In this document: positions 1-10,745 of the stretch, piece after piece
Numbering within the stretch: position 1 is the first letter of the stretch
Layout of the letters: the number at the start of each line of letters is the position of its first letter
Source of the DNA: Branchiostoma belcheri
Lineage: Eukaryota; Chordata; Leptocardii; Amphioxiformes; Branchiostomatidae
Assembly (NCBI RefSeq): GCF_001625305.1
Contig: NW_017802758.1
Location: forward strand, 727,267 to 791,266
DNA: 64,000 nucleotides
Direction: 5' to 3'
The notes under the pieces: generated by a model
Database searches by the model: none
Told to the model about the DNA's origin: nothing
The model's input: the letters and a program-made list of their open reading frames with translations, nothing else
Made by a program: the position numbers and the translations under genes

Positions 1-63
<63 letters not shown>

Positions 64-79
64 ACACACACACACACAC
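1..79. repeat. (CA)n microsatellite
   Basis: Almost pure CA dinucleotides with one interruption (ata near 59). The window starts inside it, so its true length is unknown. Confidence 0.98.
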
Positions 80-628
80 AAACTTAGTGTTTCATCGCAC
101 TAGGATATCCAAAATCTAACGTCACCATCCTTTCTCGGACACTACTAAAATATCCTCTGAATCCATCCATAATTTCTCAAGTTAAGCCGTCCAAACATGT
201 ACAAAAGGCAGTGTTGTATGGCACTTTTTTTAGAATCCTAGAGCGATTTTGAGAAAGTCAAATTGTAAGTAAAAGTGTTTTGAACTGGACCATAACATAA
301 GGTGGGGGTCGCTGGAAGAATTCATTCTTAAAGAGGGGAGGCATTTTTTTTCAAAATCAATTCGGAAAGGGGTGTTTGTACACAAATACCATATTTGGTG
401 TTTGTGTAAATGGTTTTGGACTGGTCTATAACGTAACATGGCACCAATGGAAGGGTCTATTCTAAAGAAGTTTTTTTGTGCGTACAATTTAATTTTGGAC
501 TTCAAAGATTTGTGTACTGGTTCATTTTATATACGGGTGCCGGTGGAAGATTCCATTCTTCAATATTGATTTTTTTTCTTAAAACGTATTTTGGATGACA
601 GATTCTTTAATTTTCTCTTCTGTCAAAG
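80..628. other. Non-coding stretch before the first exon
   Basis: AT-rich sequence in which I see no domain, RNA gene or transposon ends. Two loosely similar stretches (about 285-345 and 420-470, both around 'tggaccataacataa / ctggtctataacgtaac') suggest an old local duplication. It is probably intron or upstream sequence of the plus-strand gene that follows. Confidence 0.5.
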
Positions 629-910
629 ATCCCTGTTATGAAAGTTGGACAGTGTGGTTTGATCGGGATGATCCAACTGGGAATGAAGACGCAGAACTAC
701 TGTACCTTCTTCGCCAGGAGTATCAAGGCCAGGTCTGCCGGGCACCAACAAGTATCCAGGCCCGGGTTAGAAGCACCCAACAGGAGGCCAGCCTGACGGG
801 AGAAGTTTTTGCTGACTACAATACCCAGAGAGGCTTCACGTGTCGTAACGTGGACCAGACTGACAAATGGTGCCTGGACTATGAAGTCCGCTTTTGCTGT
901 CCGGTTTCTG
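629..910 (+). CDS. Exon encoding a WxxW (mucin-2/CILP-type) domain
   Basis: The acceptor is a good pyrimidine tract ending in CAAAG at 628 and the donor GTATGT starts at 911. The exon is 282 nt, symmetric phase 1-1. The translation opens with CYESWTVWFDRDDPTG, the family signature (Cys, W-x2-W, R/N-D-x-P-x-G), and ends in a cysteine-rich W-C-x-D-Y-x-V-x-F-C-C-P stretch. This matches the WxxW domain of mucins, otogelin and cartilage intermediate layer protein in length and cysteine order. A single exon holds the whole domain. Confidence 0.85.
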
Positions 911-1205
911 GTATGTGCGGTGTTGAAAACCTCGATAAACTGATGATATACATGCATGTGCGGTATCACATCCACCATTGTTTCACTAAATCACTACACA
1001 ACAGCAACTGTAAAAAGTGCTTTTACAAAAAGCTGGCATTTCGGCGCGCTATCATCTGCTTGAAGATGACACAAAAGTCAGATCATGGATGCCACCAACA
1101 TCTGCTTGGAGATAACTTCTACATTTACCGCCCTACATGTGCTTAAAAATGATTACCTTCATGAAAAATGGAGGTATTGTTTTTGGTCGTGTCTGTGTGT
1201 CTGTC

Positions 1206-1236
<31 letters not shown>

Positions 1237-4200
1237 GTTTCCGCACATTTGTAGTCAGCATAACTTCATAACGCCTTTATGGATTGTGATGATATTTGGT
1301 GTGCTGGTAAGTCTTCGGAAGACGAAGGTCAAGGTCAAATATGGGCCTCCTGGTCGATGGCCTTGGTACTGCAACGGAACTTCTGGTTTTTGTATCTTTT
1401 GTTCTGAAAATGCTATGGTCTTGACTTTTTAGTGACAGACAGCCTTTTCTGTCATGAATAAGTGGTGTGAATTTGGTCCCCCTAGCAGCTTGTTCTGAAC
1501 CTGCAGGGGACTTTCTGGCGAAACCTTTAAAAGCCAATAACTCCAGATAGGAACAACGTATTTTCATCCATTTTGATGTGTAGGTAGGTGAGAGAGAGTT
1601 TTACATAATTAAATGTAAATTATGCAAATAAAGACTTAATTTGCATAATTAAGGAGGAAACTATATGATTACAGTGTTTTATATAATAATACTTTTATAC
1701 ATGTAATCTATTCAATCTGTGGCAGGCGGAATTATGCCAATTATGACCTGATTTGCATAATAAATGTGAAAATTCTGTGACTTGGTGAATGATGGGAATT
1801 TTATACCTTGTGACATGTGTAAGTTACTTGAAGGTTAACACCACTATGCATATATTATGTTAATTTGGGAGTCATTTGCAATTTATGAGGACATGTTGAA
1901 ATGATATATGACAAAGGAGAAGAATTTTACACGAAAAATATTGTCATTTGAATTAAGAAAACCATCAATTATACTAGATTTTGCTAATTACGACCTTATT
2001 TCCATAGTCAATAAGACAAAGAAAAACATTCATAAAAACTCTCGGAATTCTTGTTAAAGACATGTTCTTCTACATCTACTTGGAGATAATGCTGTACATA
2101 TGCCACCCTATACATGAACAGGCTATAGAGCCGTACATGTAAAGTAGATATCTTGATTTTAGTTTTGTCTTCAGTCACATTTAAGAAAACAGCAAAATTG
2201 TGGTAGAAATTTTACAGATGACAGAAAGATATTGTTTTTGTATTTGTGAAAACATTTAAGAAACTAACTGCTGCATTCTGAATTTATAAAATAAAAATAA
2301 AACTTCTGAAGGAAAAAAAAATTAATCTGCACATTTGGATTGGTTTCTATCCTTTTGTTTGCCTAAAAATCGATAATGTAATTGTATTAATTTGAAATCC
2401 CCTAAAATTAGCTAAATCTGCGTTTTAAGGTGATTGCGCAAAGGACGTGTCCTATGACCTTCGACCTTTCGCGCCTCACCCGACCGTTTTCGTGGGCAAA
2501 TTTCTGCTTTTTAAGAGGCTTTGGGTCCTAGAAACTCACATCAGAGGAAATGTAAACCACATACGTTATTTTCGTGGTAAATATCGCTAAAATGGAGCAG
2601 GCATTTTTCTGTTGCGTTGCCGACTTTGACAGGACTTGCAGTTTGAACAAATGATGAATCACACATCTAGCGACATGTGGCGAAATAGCACCAGGTTTAC
2701 GTATCAACTACGCCATCTAGCGACATGTACTAGAATGGTTTATCATGATCCTGGAATAGCCGTCACTTTTGTCGACGGTAATGCTGCATCTTTCTTTCCC
2801 CACACAGGAGATCGTTACCATAGCCTGGGTTGCTGGAAGGACCACAGTAGTCGTGCCATTCCAACACTAGAGGGGCTAGATTCAGGCCTGGGGGACATGC
2901 ACAACTACAAAACACGGAGTAACGCCGTCGAGAAATGTTACCAGGCAGCAAAATCTCGGTCCTTTACCGTGTTTGCTGTACAGTATGGCGGGCAGTGTTT
3001 CGGGTCTGCTGACGGGCACAACACCTACTGCAAGTACGGCCGTTCCACCGCCTGTCAAGCGGACGGCAAAGGCGGGACTTGGGCAAATGAAGTGTACCGG
3101 ATTTCAACACGGACTGGTATGTAACGCTCAATGTCAACGTTTTCGTAACATACCGTTGTATGGTGTGTCATGTGATCCAACGATTTAATTCTTTCTTTTT
3201 TACAATACCGAAAAGTGTGTTGGAGAATGTTCACAATATGTCAGAAGAGCTGAGATAGGCCAGAATGACGGACAATGTTCAGAGTGTGTCAGAATAGCTC
3301 AAAAAGGCCAGAGTGATGATGGAGAATATTCAGGTTGAATAGGACTAAAGTAGGGTGTACAGGGGTAATGCAGATTCTGGCATCGTGAACAGAAGCATAC
3401 ATGACGTGTTCTGGTAATTTGTGGCCCTGGGTGCATTTGCATATATGGTCCAAACCCGATTATTAGACGTTGACTTGAGTCACCAATGAATGTAACTATG
3501 ACACTGCTAATTGCAGTCTTCTCGCCTGATGCAGGTGTTAATATTGCCTTTGAGAAGTCAGCGGTTCAGTCTAGCTGTAACTGGGACATGACAGTTCTCT
3601 CGCCCGAGGCACAAGTGAATATTGCCTTGGGTAAAACAGCGGTTCAATCAAGTAATGAAAACGTTCTGGGGAAAGAATGGAATGCCAGGCTTGCTGTAGA
3701 CGGAAACACTGACTCCAACCACTACCATGGATCCTGCACACACACTACAGCTGCAGGAGAAACTAATCCAAGCTGGTGGGTGGACCTTGGCCAGCCGTAT
3801 GCGATTGAAAGGTACGGACATGTATATATATATATATATATTGAGAGGGAGAGAGAAAGAGACACAAGGCAGAGAGAGACAATGAGACACAGTGGGAGAA
3901 AGAGGATAACACAAACACATTCATTCACTCACTCACACACAACCACACAGATAAACACAAACTGTTCTTAAGCTTACAAGACGATTCGATAATTCACTTT
4001 TAAGGTTGGTTGTTTGATATGTATTTTATTATATACAGGGTGCTCATCTTCAACCGGATGGACTGCTGTCAGGAACGACTCAACCCCTTCAACATTCACA
4101 TCGGCGATTCCGACCAGGTCAGCACGAACCCCAGGTGTGGTGGTGATCACCGAATCGACGTAAAAAAACCGTCCATTTCGGTCTCATGTCAGGGGATGAA

Positions 4201-6079
4201 GGGGCGGTATGTGGGCGTCCGTCTTCCCGGTTACAACCGGATTCTGAGCCTGTGTGAGGTCAATGTACTTTCGGGTAGGCCTTCACTACATTCAGTTTAT
4301 ACAGTAGCACCGTTAATACGTTTTGAGGGACGGAATACAAATAGCACAACTTCGGAACAAGCCTCTTCGGAACTGCAGGTAGATATTTGCGAAAGGAATG
4401 GGGTTGAGGTCATATAACGATATAAGCATGACTGTGTTAACGACTACAGCTAATTCATGCATACAACAGTTCCAAGCTTCCTTATGTGTTTGCTGAGTGT
4501 GTATTGAGGTGTATTTGGGGAAATGTCTCTTTTCATATTAGTCCATAACTGAAATTTCCCTTTCGACTTGTTTCCACGAACAGAAAATACTTTTTGCTAT
4601 AATAATTTTTTTGTGAGTAGTGGGCTAATAGTTACCTATTCTATATTTATGCACTATCAGTTGGCTCAAACGTGCGAACTGATGGCTGCCAGCATGGCTA
4701 CATACGAGTAGGGTGGCGCTGTATCCGACTTGTTCCCATCCAAAAGTCATTTCCGGACGCAGAGCAGGCCTGTGTGGAGGAAGGGGCTACTCTAGCCATG
4801 CCTAAAACGAAGGAATGGGACCACGCTCTAAGACACCTGGTCAAAACATCAGGAGGCAACTTCGATCAGACTTGGATCGGGATGAGGGTGATCGGTACTG
4901 GCATCCGCTTCGATATGTACGAATTAAAGTCGGTGGACGGTTTACCCCTGGGACAGTACAGGGTACGTGTTCTGTTGACAAGAACAATAGTCGATTAATG
5001 TTCATCTTATACTGTCATGAAAGTTCATCTGTGTTGGTAGTTACATGTTTAAAGTTAAAACTTTTGGTCCAACACAAAAAAAATCTCTCACCTAGAGCTT
5101 TCGACCAGTCACTCTGGTCTTCATCTTGTTTGTTGCACATTCTTATCACCTTCGTCGAGGAGGTTATGTCGTAGGTACATATACATCATACATGGGAATT
5201 GTCTTGTTCTTAACCGGTCATAAGTCGGGGTATATTGTAATGATATTTGGTAAGTATCTTGGGGTTCAGACAATAATAATGAAGATCAATAATGGATATT
5301 ATGTGCGTGTGATATTTCGTGTTTTGGGCACGTTATTGTCTTAACCCTTGTCCTGCTGGCATTCCTGTCACAATATTTGAATTTTAAATGGGAAATAGGC
5401 ATTCTGTTTCCATCGCCCCTATCAATCTTCTCATAACTATTATTCTTTATTGGTGTTCGAATAATTGTTGTCCTCATTATGAAGCAAGTTTAAACTGCAA
5501 TTTTCATTACAAGAAATTCGACTCACCCAAGTTTTTGACTGTACAACTCCAGTCTTTGTCAAGGAATGAACACCCAAAATTGACAAAGACGCGATTCTTC
5601 GTACAGTCTAAATTTTTGGTGAGTCAATTTTTTTTTGTTTTGGAAATTACAGTTTTTAAACTTGCCTTGTTGCTTTTTAAACTTTCTTTATAATGATTTT
5701 TACCAAGGCAGATGAACTTTCAAGATAATTGTTGTCCTCGTTACATTTGAATTCTACTGATTTCAAATGCAGTCGCGCACGAGGCATGGTACATTGTTCC
5801 ACGTATTCATCGTAAACAGACAATTTAAGGATCCATTTTTTTGGTAAGTGATTTCCTCCAGTAAGGTAAATATTGTAATCATGACATGTCTTACATTGTT
5901 GAATTAATCCTCTCTTTTAGGGTTGGCACCCAGGTGAACCAGCAAGCGTCAAATATCTAGGGTCCGGGGATTCGCTATGCGTCCAGTACTGGTACTCAGG
6001 ACGTACCGCCGATCCAATGTGGGACGACGCTGACTGTAATGCGAAAAATCCGTACATCTGCCAATCCTCCCCTGCCTAA
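629..6079 (+). CDS. 3' part of a secreted multidomain gene: WxxW - WSC-like - F5/8C - C-type lectin
   Basis: Six plus-strand exons form one consistent reading frame: 629-910 (phase 1 to 1), 2808-3116 (1 to 1), 3535-3811 (1 to 2), 4039-4274 (2 to 1), 4661-4962 (1 to 0) and 5921-6079 (0 to TAA). Every exon has AG before it and a GT donor after it, except the last. The modules are extracellular, cysteine-containing and mostly bounded by phase 1 introns, as expected of exon-shuffled adhesion or innate-recognition proteins. No signal peptide or initiator is visible, so the 5' end most likely lies before base 1. The protein is probably secreted and carbohydrate-binding; that role is inferred from the domains. 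No clear AATAAA follows the stop closely. Confidence 0.82.
911..2807 (+). repeat. Intron with a dispersed repeat (about 1150-1500)
   Basis: The sequence from about 1150 ('ttaccttcatgaaaaatgg') to about 1500 is closely matched in the same orientation at about 50975-51300, so it is a dispersed element. It contains a GT-rich run (about 1195-1235). The rest of the intron is AT-rich with nothing I recognise. Two short diverged copies of a 'ttctacat...cttggagataa' segment occur near 1095 and 2068. Confidence 0.6.
2808..3116 (+). CDS. Exon encoding a WSC-like cysteine-rich domain
   Basis: The acceptor is cccacacag at 2807 and the donor GTATGT is at 3117. The 309-nt exon is symmetric phase 1-1. The protein begins DRYHSLGCWKDHSSRAIP and continues through an E-K-C-Y-Q-A-A segment, a V-F-A-V-Q-x-G-G-x-C core and an A-C-Q-A-D-G-x-G-G-x-W-A-N-E-V-Y end. 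The LGCWKD start and the FAVQ-GG-QC core resemble WSC carbohydrate-binding domains and related single-exon modules common in lancelet and cnidarian proteins. I call it WSC-like because the cysteine count is lower than in a classical WSC domain. Confidence 0.75.
3535..4274 (+). CDS. Two exons encoding an F5/8 type C (discoidin / fucolectin-like) domain
   Basis: Exons 3535-3811 and 4039-4274 join in phase 2 across an intron holding a TA run and a GA run. The first half has the N-I-A-L-G-K-T-A-V-Q-S-S opening, an A-V-D-G-N-T-D-S motif and W-W-V-D-L-G-Q-P-Y-x-I-E. The second half has V-x-I-F-N-R-M-D-C-C-x-E-R-L, then G-R-Y-V-G-V-R-L-P-G, and ends L-C-E-V-N-V. These are the ordered signatures of F5/8C or FTP-type lectin domains, which bind sugars or phospholipid head groups. 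The first exon also carries a partial duplicate of its own start (V-N-I-A-F-E-K-S-A-V-Q-S-S), about 20 codons upstream of the main copy. Confidence 0.88.
4661..6079 (+). CDS. Two terminal exons encoding a C-type lectin domain
   Basis: Exons 4661-4962 and 5921-6079 join in phase 0 and end at TAA 6077-6079, so this is the C-terminus. Seen: D-G-C-x-H-G-Y-I-R-V-G-W-R-C-I-R, W-I-G-M (the WIGL position), G-W-H-P-G-E-P, then C-V-Q-Y-W and W-D-D-A-D-C with final N-P-Y-I-C-Q. The two conserved disulphide pairs are present. The calcium/sugar positions are altered (GEP-A-S instead of EPN, W-D-D instead of WND), so classical mannose- or galactose-type calcium-dependent binding is doubtful. The intron (4963-5920) holds foldback-element sequence. 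Confidence 0.88.
5017..5735. mobile_element. Degraded foldback MITE inside the C-type lectin intron
   Basis: The left end reads AAAGTTCATCTGTGTTGGTA and the right end is a near reverse complement ('accaaggcagatgaactttc', about 5706-5727). Inside are pieces of the same family seen at 23.5, 37.2 and 42.8 kb ('ctcacctagagctttcgaccagtcac' at about 5085; a second palindromic piece at about 5510-5635). A truncated piggyBac-type MITE left end (TTAA then CCCTTGTCCTGCTGGC, 5341-5382) lies within it. Confidence 0.55.
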
Positions 6080-6149
6080 GGCCACATTAATTTATTTTTG
6101 CCTGTTCAAACAAATACCTCCTCCGCGATCCGAAGCTCGTTCACAGGAC

Positions 6150-6610
6150 GGCACTCGCGCTACCGGCGCTCTGTTGTGTCCCAAACTGTTCCTTGGTCCA
6201 AACCGCGCCTGGGGACTGAGCACAGTTCTGGACACGCGATGGCCTTGTCCCAAACTATGCCCGGGCACGGTTTGGGACACTCGGCGCGTGTACAAAACCG
6301 TGCCTGGGGACTGAGCACAGTTCGGGACACGCGATGACCTTGTCCTAAACCGTGCCTGGCCCCGCCAATCACTATGATTGACAGCACTTCCGGGCACGGT
6401 TCTGGGCTGTTATGCTGTGTCCCGTTCTGTGTCCGCTCAGGCATGGTTTGGGGCAGGCACGGTTTGGGGCAGGCAAGGTTTGGGACAGGCACGGTTTGGG
6501 ACAGGCACGGTTTGGGACAGGAACGGTTTGGGACAGGCACGGTTTGGGACAGGCATGGTTGGGGACAGGCACGGTTGGGGACTGAGGCACGGTTTAGGAC
6601 ACAGAAGGCT
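6150..6610. repeat. GTCCC-AAACCGTGCC repeat, dispersed and tandem
   Basis: Between 6439 and 6588 a 16-bp unit (GGCACGGTTTGGGACA and close variants) is repeated about nine times. From 6150 to 6360 the same word occurs in both orientations at irregular spacing, mixed with 'ggggactgagcacagttc' segments. Related blocks occur at 46.3, 46.65-46.88 and 47.28-47.40 kb. Long open frames here (Pro-, Cys- and Val-rich in several frames) are a by-product of the repeat and are not genes. Confidence 0.85.
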
Positions 6611-6949
6611 CTATGCAACTCCAGCTCCAGAACTCAGTTCACTGCATACATTCTACAAAAGGCAAGCATATGCTGGCTTGTACTACGGCAAATTCTGATA
6701 TGGGACGACGCTGGGTGTACATTTAAAATGTGTTACATCTGCCGCCTACCATGGTTAATAAGAGAAATGTGTAAGAAATTGCTGGCATAAACGAGCAGCA
6801 ACATAAAGAAAATGAGTTACGCCGAAAGGTGGTTACGTCGGCTATATAAATATAAATATAGTTGCGTGTATCATTCGCGTACTGGTTCATACTTCGTTGA
6901 CGTAATCATACCAACCCATACCAACCCTACATCATCTCTCTTCTTCATC

Positions 6950-7100
6950 TTTCGTCAAATGGATTCAATTTCTTAATTTTGGGGCTATATGGCCTAAATT
7001 TTTGTACGAAGGTAGAGTGAAAAAATGCCCTCAGGCGTTAATTTTTTTAATTTTTTATACAGGCTTTTAATGTGGTTTTATTTGGGATTTTATCATATAT
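6950..7100. repeat. Dispersed repeat, second copy at 32.74-32.89 kb
   Basis: The run from 'aaatggattcaatttcttaattttgg' to 'acaggcttttaatgtggttttattt' is matched with moderate divergence at about 32745-32885 in the same orientation. No coding content. The family is unknown to me. Confidence 0.6.
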
Positions 7101-7139
7101 GGTATGCATGACCATATTTGCCACACCTGACCTAGTTAT

Positions 7140-7690
7140 AGTATTTTTGATTTTATTTTATTTTTGATTTTATTAGTTTGCACATAAACAGAATAGACAA
7201 TAATAATACAAAATAAGGATAAAACAGGTGCAGGAGGAGGGAAGAAGCATTGAATGCTTATACTGGGCCCTCCTCCTCTAAACTATACAAAATTAAATTT
7301 AATCAATAAATTGAAATAATATAATATAATCTAAAATGGAAATAATACAGTAAGGATAATCAAATTTGTTCGGTATAAATTAATGACAATGAAATAAGGT
7401 AATGTAAGTTGTAAATACAGCGCAATAATGATAATGATAAGAATTGGTATGAGTTAAAATAAGAGAAAAACACCAAATGAAACTACTACAGGGGGCTAGG
7501 TTCATTTATCAGATGGTTTTTCAGAGCTAGTTTGAGTGAGAGCAGAGACAAGGTAGGATTCTTTAGGGCTGGAGTTAGTTCATTCCATAAGGTGACACCT
7601 TTGTATCTAACCGACATTTGGGCAAGAGAAGTTTTTACTAGGGGGATATGGAAATCGGGACGTTTGCGAGTTTGATAGTTGTGAATGTAT
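7140..7690 (-). mobile_element. 3' tail of a CR1/L2-type LINE
   Basis: On the minus strand about 7690-7486 reads as the C-terminus of a non-LTR reverse transcriptase: Y-Q-T-R-K-R-P-D-F-H-I-P, then V-R-Y-K-G-V-T-L-W-N-E-L-T-P-A-L-K and a final S-L-K-L-A-L-K-N-H-L, stop at 7486-7488. The G-x-x-L-W-N-x-L block followed by a leucine/lysine tail is diagnostic of CR1/L2/Jockey ends. The 3' untranslated part runs down to about 7140, ending in an A/T-rich tail. The frame is broken above 7690, so this is a 5'-truncated dead copy. Confidence 0.8.
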
Positions 7691-8039
7691 TACACATCAG
7701 ATGGGAGTAGTTTATTTTCTTGCTGATAATGTGATTAAAGTTATAAGGATAATTAAACAGACATTGGGTTGTATGGAGCCGCAATCTCCAAGCAGATACA
7801 TAGTGGTATGGATTGATGACATTTAAGCAAATACTGCATAGCATCGAAAGGTAATCTCCAAGCAGATACCAAGCATCACGTGTGGGTCTTGAATGTATTT
7901 GTTACTATGAGTGTATTTGTACTTGAGTGTATTTGTTACTATAAAGTACAGTAACTGTATGAATTTTTCGAGAACCCTTTTGCTGAAAAGGTCCAATTAT
8001 TATATGATTTACTAAATTGTTTTTAAAATAATTCTATAT

Positions 8040-9540
8040 ATTCAATAAAAGTAAAAGTTCAACACATAGTTTTAGGAAATAAATGTCAAAAAAATATTAC
8101 TCAAAATAATGTCTGAATACATTTGATGATAATTAAAATTTACTGAATTTATTTGGAAATATGCTTTGCCTTAAATTCCACCTTTTGTCGGTATAATTTT
8201 TGGGAGATGGTTTTAACATACTGAGACTAGCTGACAAGTGTGCAGTTTGGTCTAATATACACTGAAGAGAACTCGAAACAATACACGTATGTAGTTTGTG
8301 GTTAAAGCACGCGTGGCTTATTTGGAAAAAAAAGGCACAGGGAAAATGCCAGGATTACGCGCATGCGATACCGCATGTACGAAACAGTATAAAATGTCTT
8401 AATGTTGGGATCTGTTGCTTTTTTGGAGCTGGATGTTATAGGTAAGGGTTATTTGCATTTGATTATGTAAAAAAATGGAGTTTGTGCCATGTCTGGTGTG
8501 TCCAGGTCAGAAAAGAAGTCCTGAGTTTCCATGCTATCATCAGCTGGTGATAGAGGTCAGAGGTCACTTCTGAAAGTTTGTGCTAGTGTTTGAATGCCTT
8601 TAGCAGTATAGGATTTTTTTAATATATCAACAAAATTGACAGTTTATTGAATGTGTGGTTTTTATGCGGTTTCACTCAGGCAGGTGACTTTTTACACCTT
8701 CTTTCTTACATGTTTTCCATACATTTCAATGGGACAGACCATTACCGGTCTTTGCCCCACATCTCTAGGCATCACTGTAAATGGCTTACCGGTATGACCA
8801 TTATGGTGACTCAACGATTCAGTGGTGTGGTCTAAAACTTTATGTTTTGTTTAAACACAACAAAGACAATCAAAAAAAAATAAGAACGTCACAACTACGA
8901 AACGTTTATAAACTGTTCTGCGACCTTATGACGTGCTCTCTCCGCAAAGATGGCGGAACCCCGAATCATGTTTGATCTGACGTCATTTGAACAGAATGCG
9001 GTCGACGCTGATTGGTCGAGATGATTTTTCACCTAAGGGTAGGTTAGGGTGTTCTGACAACCTGCTAATGGAGACTTCTGATTGGTGAACATCACCTGGC
9101 TATACGACAATATTCCATAAATAAGAGCATATAGTATTACGTGACTGTATATTGTTTTCTATACTAGACTCATTTTTTTCTGTAGCAAGAAAATGTTTCC
9201 TACGACCACACCATTTTTGTGTAATTGTCAGATTTCTGGCACGATGAGAGAAAAAAAAAACATGTCTAATTCAGCAATTGCGTCAGTTGTTTTCTTAGTT
9301 GTAAGGACGTTTTAAATCATCAACGCATTAGTCAGATAACGTAGTATTTGTAATCTAGCTATATTGGCATGGATCTATTGTACGTGTACGTTCTTTCTGT
9401 TGGACCAGTCCACAAGAACATACACCACATGTGGCACTATATCATATGCTTCACAATATGCTTTAGTCGTCCAGGAAGAAGCGACACCTGCCAGTCTTTA
9501 GAAACATTGAATCTTCAAAAGTTACAAAAGGCTAAACCGG
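8040..9540. other. Intergenic, no gene recognised
   Basis: AT-rich. The only point of note is 8940-9025, where 'cgcaaagatggcggaacc' (a YY1-like word that would also be a good start context) precedes a palindromic CRE-like tgacgtca at about 8980 and a 24-codon open frame. With no homology or splice context I do not call a gene or promoter. Confidence 0.4.
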
Positions 9541-9551
9541 ATATCGAGTAC

Positions 9552-9705
9552 CTGTCAATATCATCAACAATGTGTACAATATGTGCCTCGGTGCCGCCAC
9601 TAAAGTAAAAGCAGTTGCCGGTGTTCAGGCGTAAGTTGAACGGATTACGTCCCGTCGCCTCCATCACATTCCCAACCATACTCCCGATCAGCTTGTCTAC
9701 ATGGT
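9552..9705 (-). pseudogene. Diverged PLA2-like exon (calcium-loop exon), probably a relic
   Basis: On the minus strand the translation contains D-K-L-I-G-S-M-V-G-N-V-M-E-A-T-G-R-N-P-F-N and ends H-I-V-D-D-I-D. This matches the PLA2 exon at 41020-41194 ([15 protein letters not shown] and P-V-D-N-I-D) in length and in both splice phases (enters phase 1, leaves phase 2 at a GTACTC donor). The calcium-binding loop YGCYCGxGG is replaced by G-N-C-F-Y-F-S-G-G, so calcium-dependent catalysis is not expected. The acceptor lacks a pyrimidine tract, and I found no matching CCxxHD exon nearby. It lies beyond the stop codon of the large minus-strand gene and is probably the remnant of a tandem PLA2 copy. 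Confidence 0.65.
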
Positions 9706-10066
9706 CTAGCTATAGCTGCACTTTTTTTTAGCTATAGCTGCCCATTTTTTACAGCATGTAATGGGTACCGGGAAATCATGCAACGTGTTCTTCGTGTGCC
9801 ATGGACGTTAACACTGGAGCGGCAGGTATGGAATATATTTTATCTTGGTTATTTTGTAGGCCCTGTGGAAAATGAATCGTTTTAAGGTATCAAAATCAAT
9901 TTTAGGGCGGCAAAATAACAAAATTTGGATGAGGAGATCTGTCTGACATAAAAAATTTAGTGCCATTTCTTAGCACATTTTGGTCATCATTTCCTACTTT
10001 AATCGGTTGAACTAGTCCAAAAACAAGTTACGTGAGGAGTCGTCGATGAAGGTTAGACATCCAGGG

Positions 10067-10239
10067 AATACGATACGCCAAAAAAGCAGTTACTCAAGCA
10101 ACTGGATAATATATTATGATTTTTAAAACGTTTCATCTAGTATCCACTGACCAAAGCTAGTGGATACAAGCTAAAACGTCTGACCGTTTCCAAAATCATA
10201 TCCAATTTCTTGAGTAACTACTTTTTGGCGTATCGTATT
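10067..10239. mobile_element. Short hairpin MITE
   Basis: Left arm 'atacgatacgccaaaaaagc' and right arm 'actttttggcgtatcgtat' are reverse complements, and the pairing continues inwards through 'gttactcaag' / 'cttgagtaac'. The central part (ctagtatccactgaccaaagctagtggata) also pairs. A related half element lies at about 56800-56885. No coding sequence. Confidence 0.8.
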
Positions 10240-10639
10240 GAGGAGTCCGATCCTTTATTTCGTTGCCGCACTCTGAAACTCTTGGCTAGCTATGTCCCAC
10301 TAATCCACTGTTGTTCTTCAATGTAGCTTCCTACTCGCACCTGTAGCGTTATAGTGTGTTATTTTGAGTCGACATCCACTCCCAGGCCGTATCTTCTACC
10401 GGATATAACCCCGTGCATCGATTTTGCCACCGAGTAGATCTGTTTTTTTTTTTTTGTTTCCCCTAAGGCCATGTTGCTTTGATTATATGGATGACATCCG
10501 CGCACGCATAAATTCTCGGCCGTTTCCAAAAAGAAAATAACTTTTTCCACCATACTGTAAATCGTACAAAACTGCAGATAAATACCGTAAGTTTAAAAAA
10601 AAATATTTAAAAACTATAGCAAAGGTAATAGATGTTAAG

Positions 10640-10745
10640 TGTCTTTCCATGGACAGTGGAAACGTACAGGGATTTGAACCCAGAACTTTCAGGTTCTAAG
10701 TTGACAACCCTAAGCACAATCCCACCATTGCGTCATTTCCCTTGG
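10640..10745 (-). mobile_element. tRNA-derived SINE fragment
   Basis: The reverse complement has a B-box-like 'gggttcaaatccc' context (plus strand 'gggatttgaacccagaac') and a loosely tRNA-like head. It is too diverged to be a functional tRNA. Confidence 0.5.

Noticed and set aside
6092..6790. Overlapping open frames with Cys-Pro-Lys-Pro-Cys or Gly-Thr-Val-Trp-Asp repeats
   Set aside because: They are translations of a 16-bp tandem repeat open in several frames on both strands. No start context, splicing or domain.
8950..9022. A 24-codon frame starting ATGGCGGAACCC after a YY1-like word, with a CRE-like palindrome
   Set aside because: Too short and without homology or exon context. The motifs alone do not support a gene or promoter.
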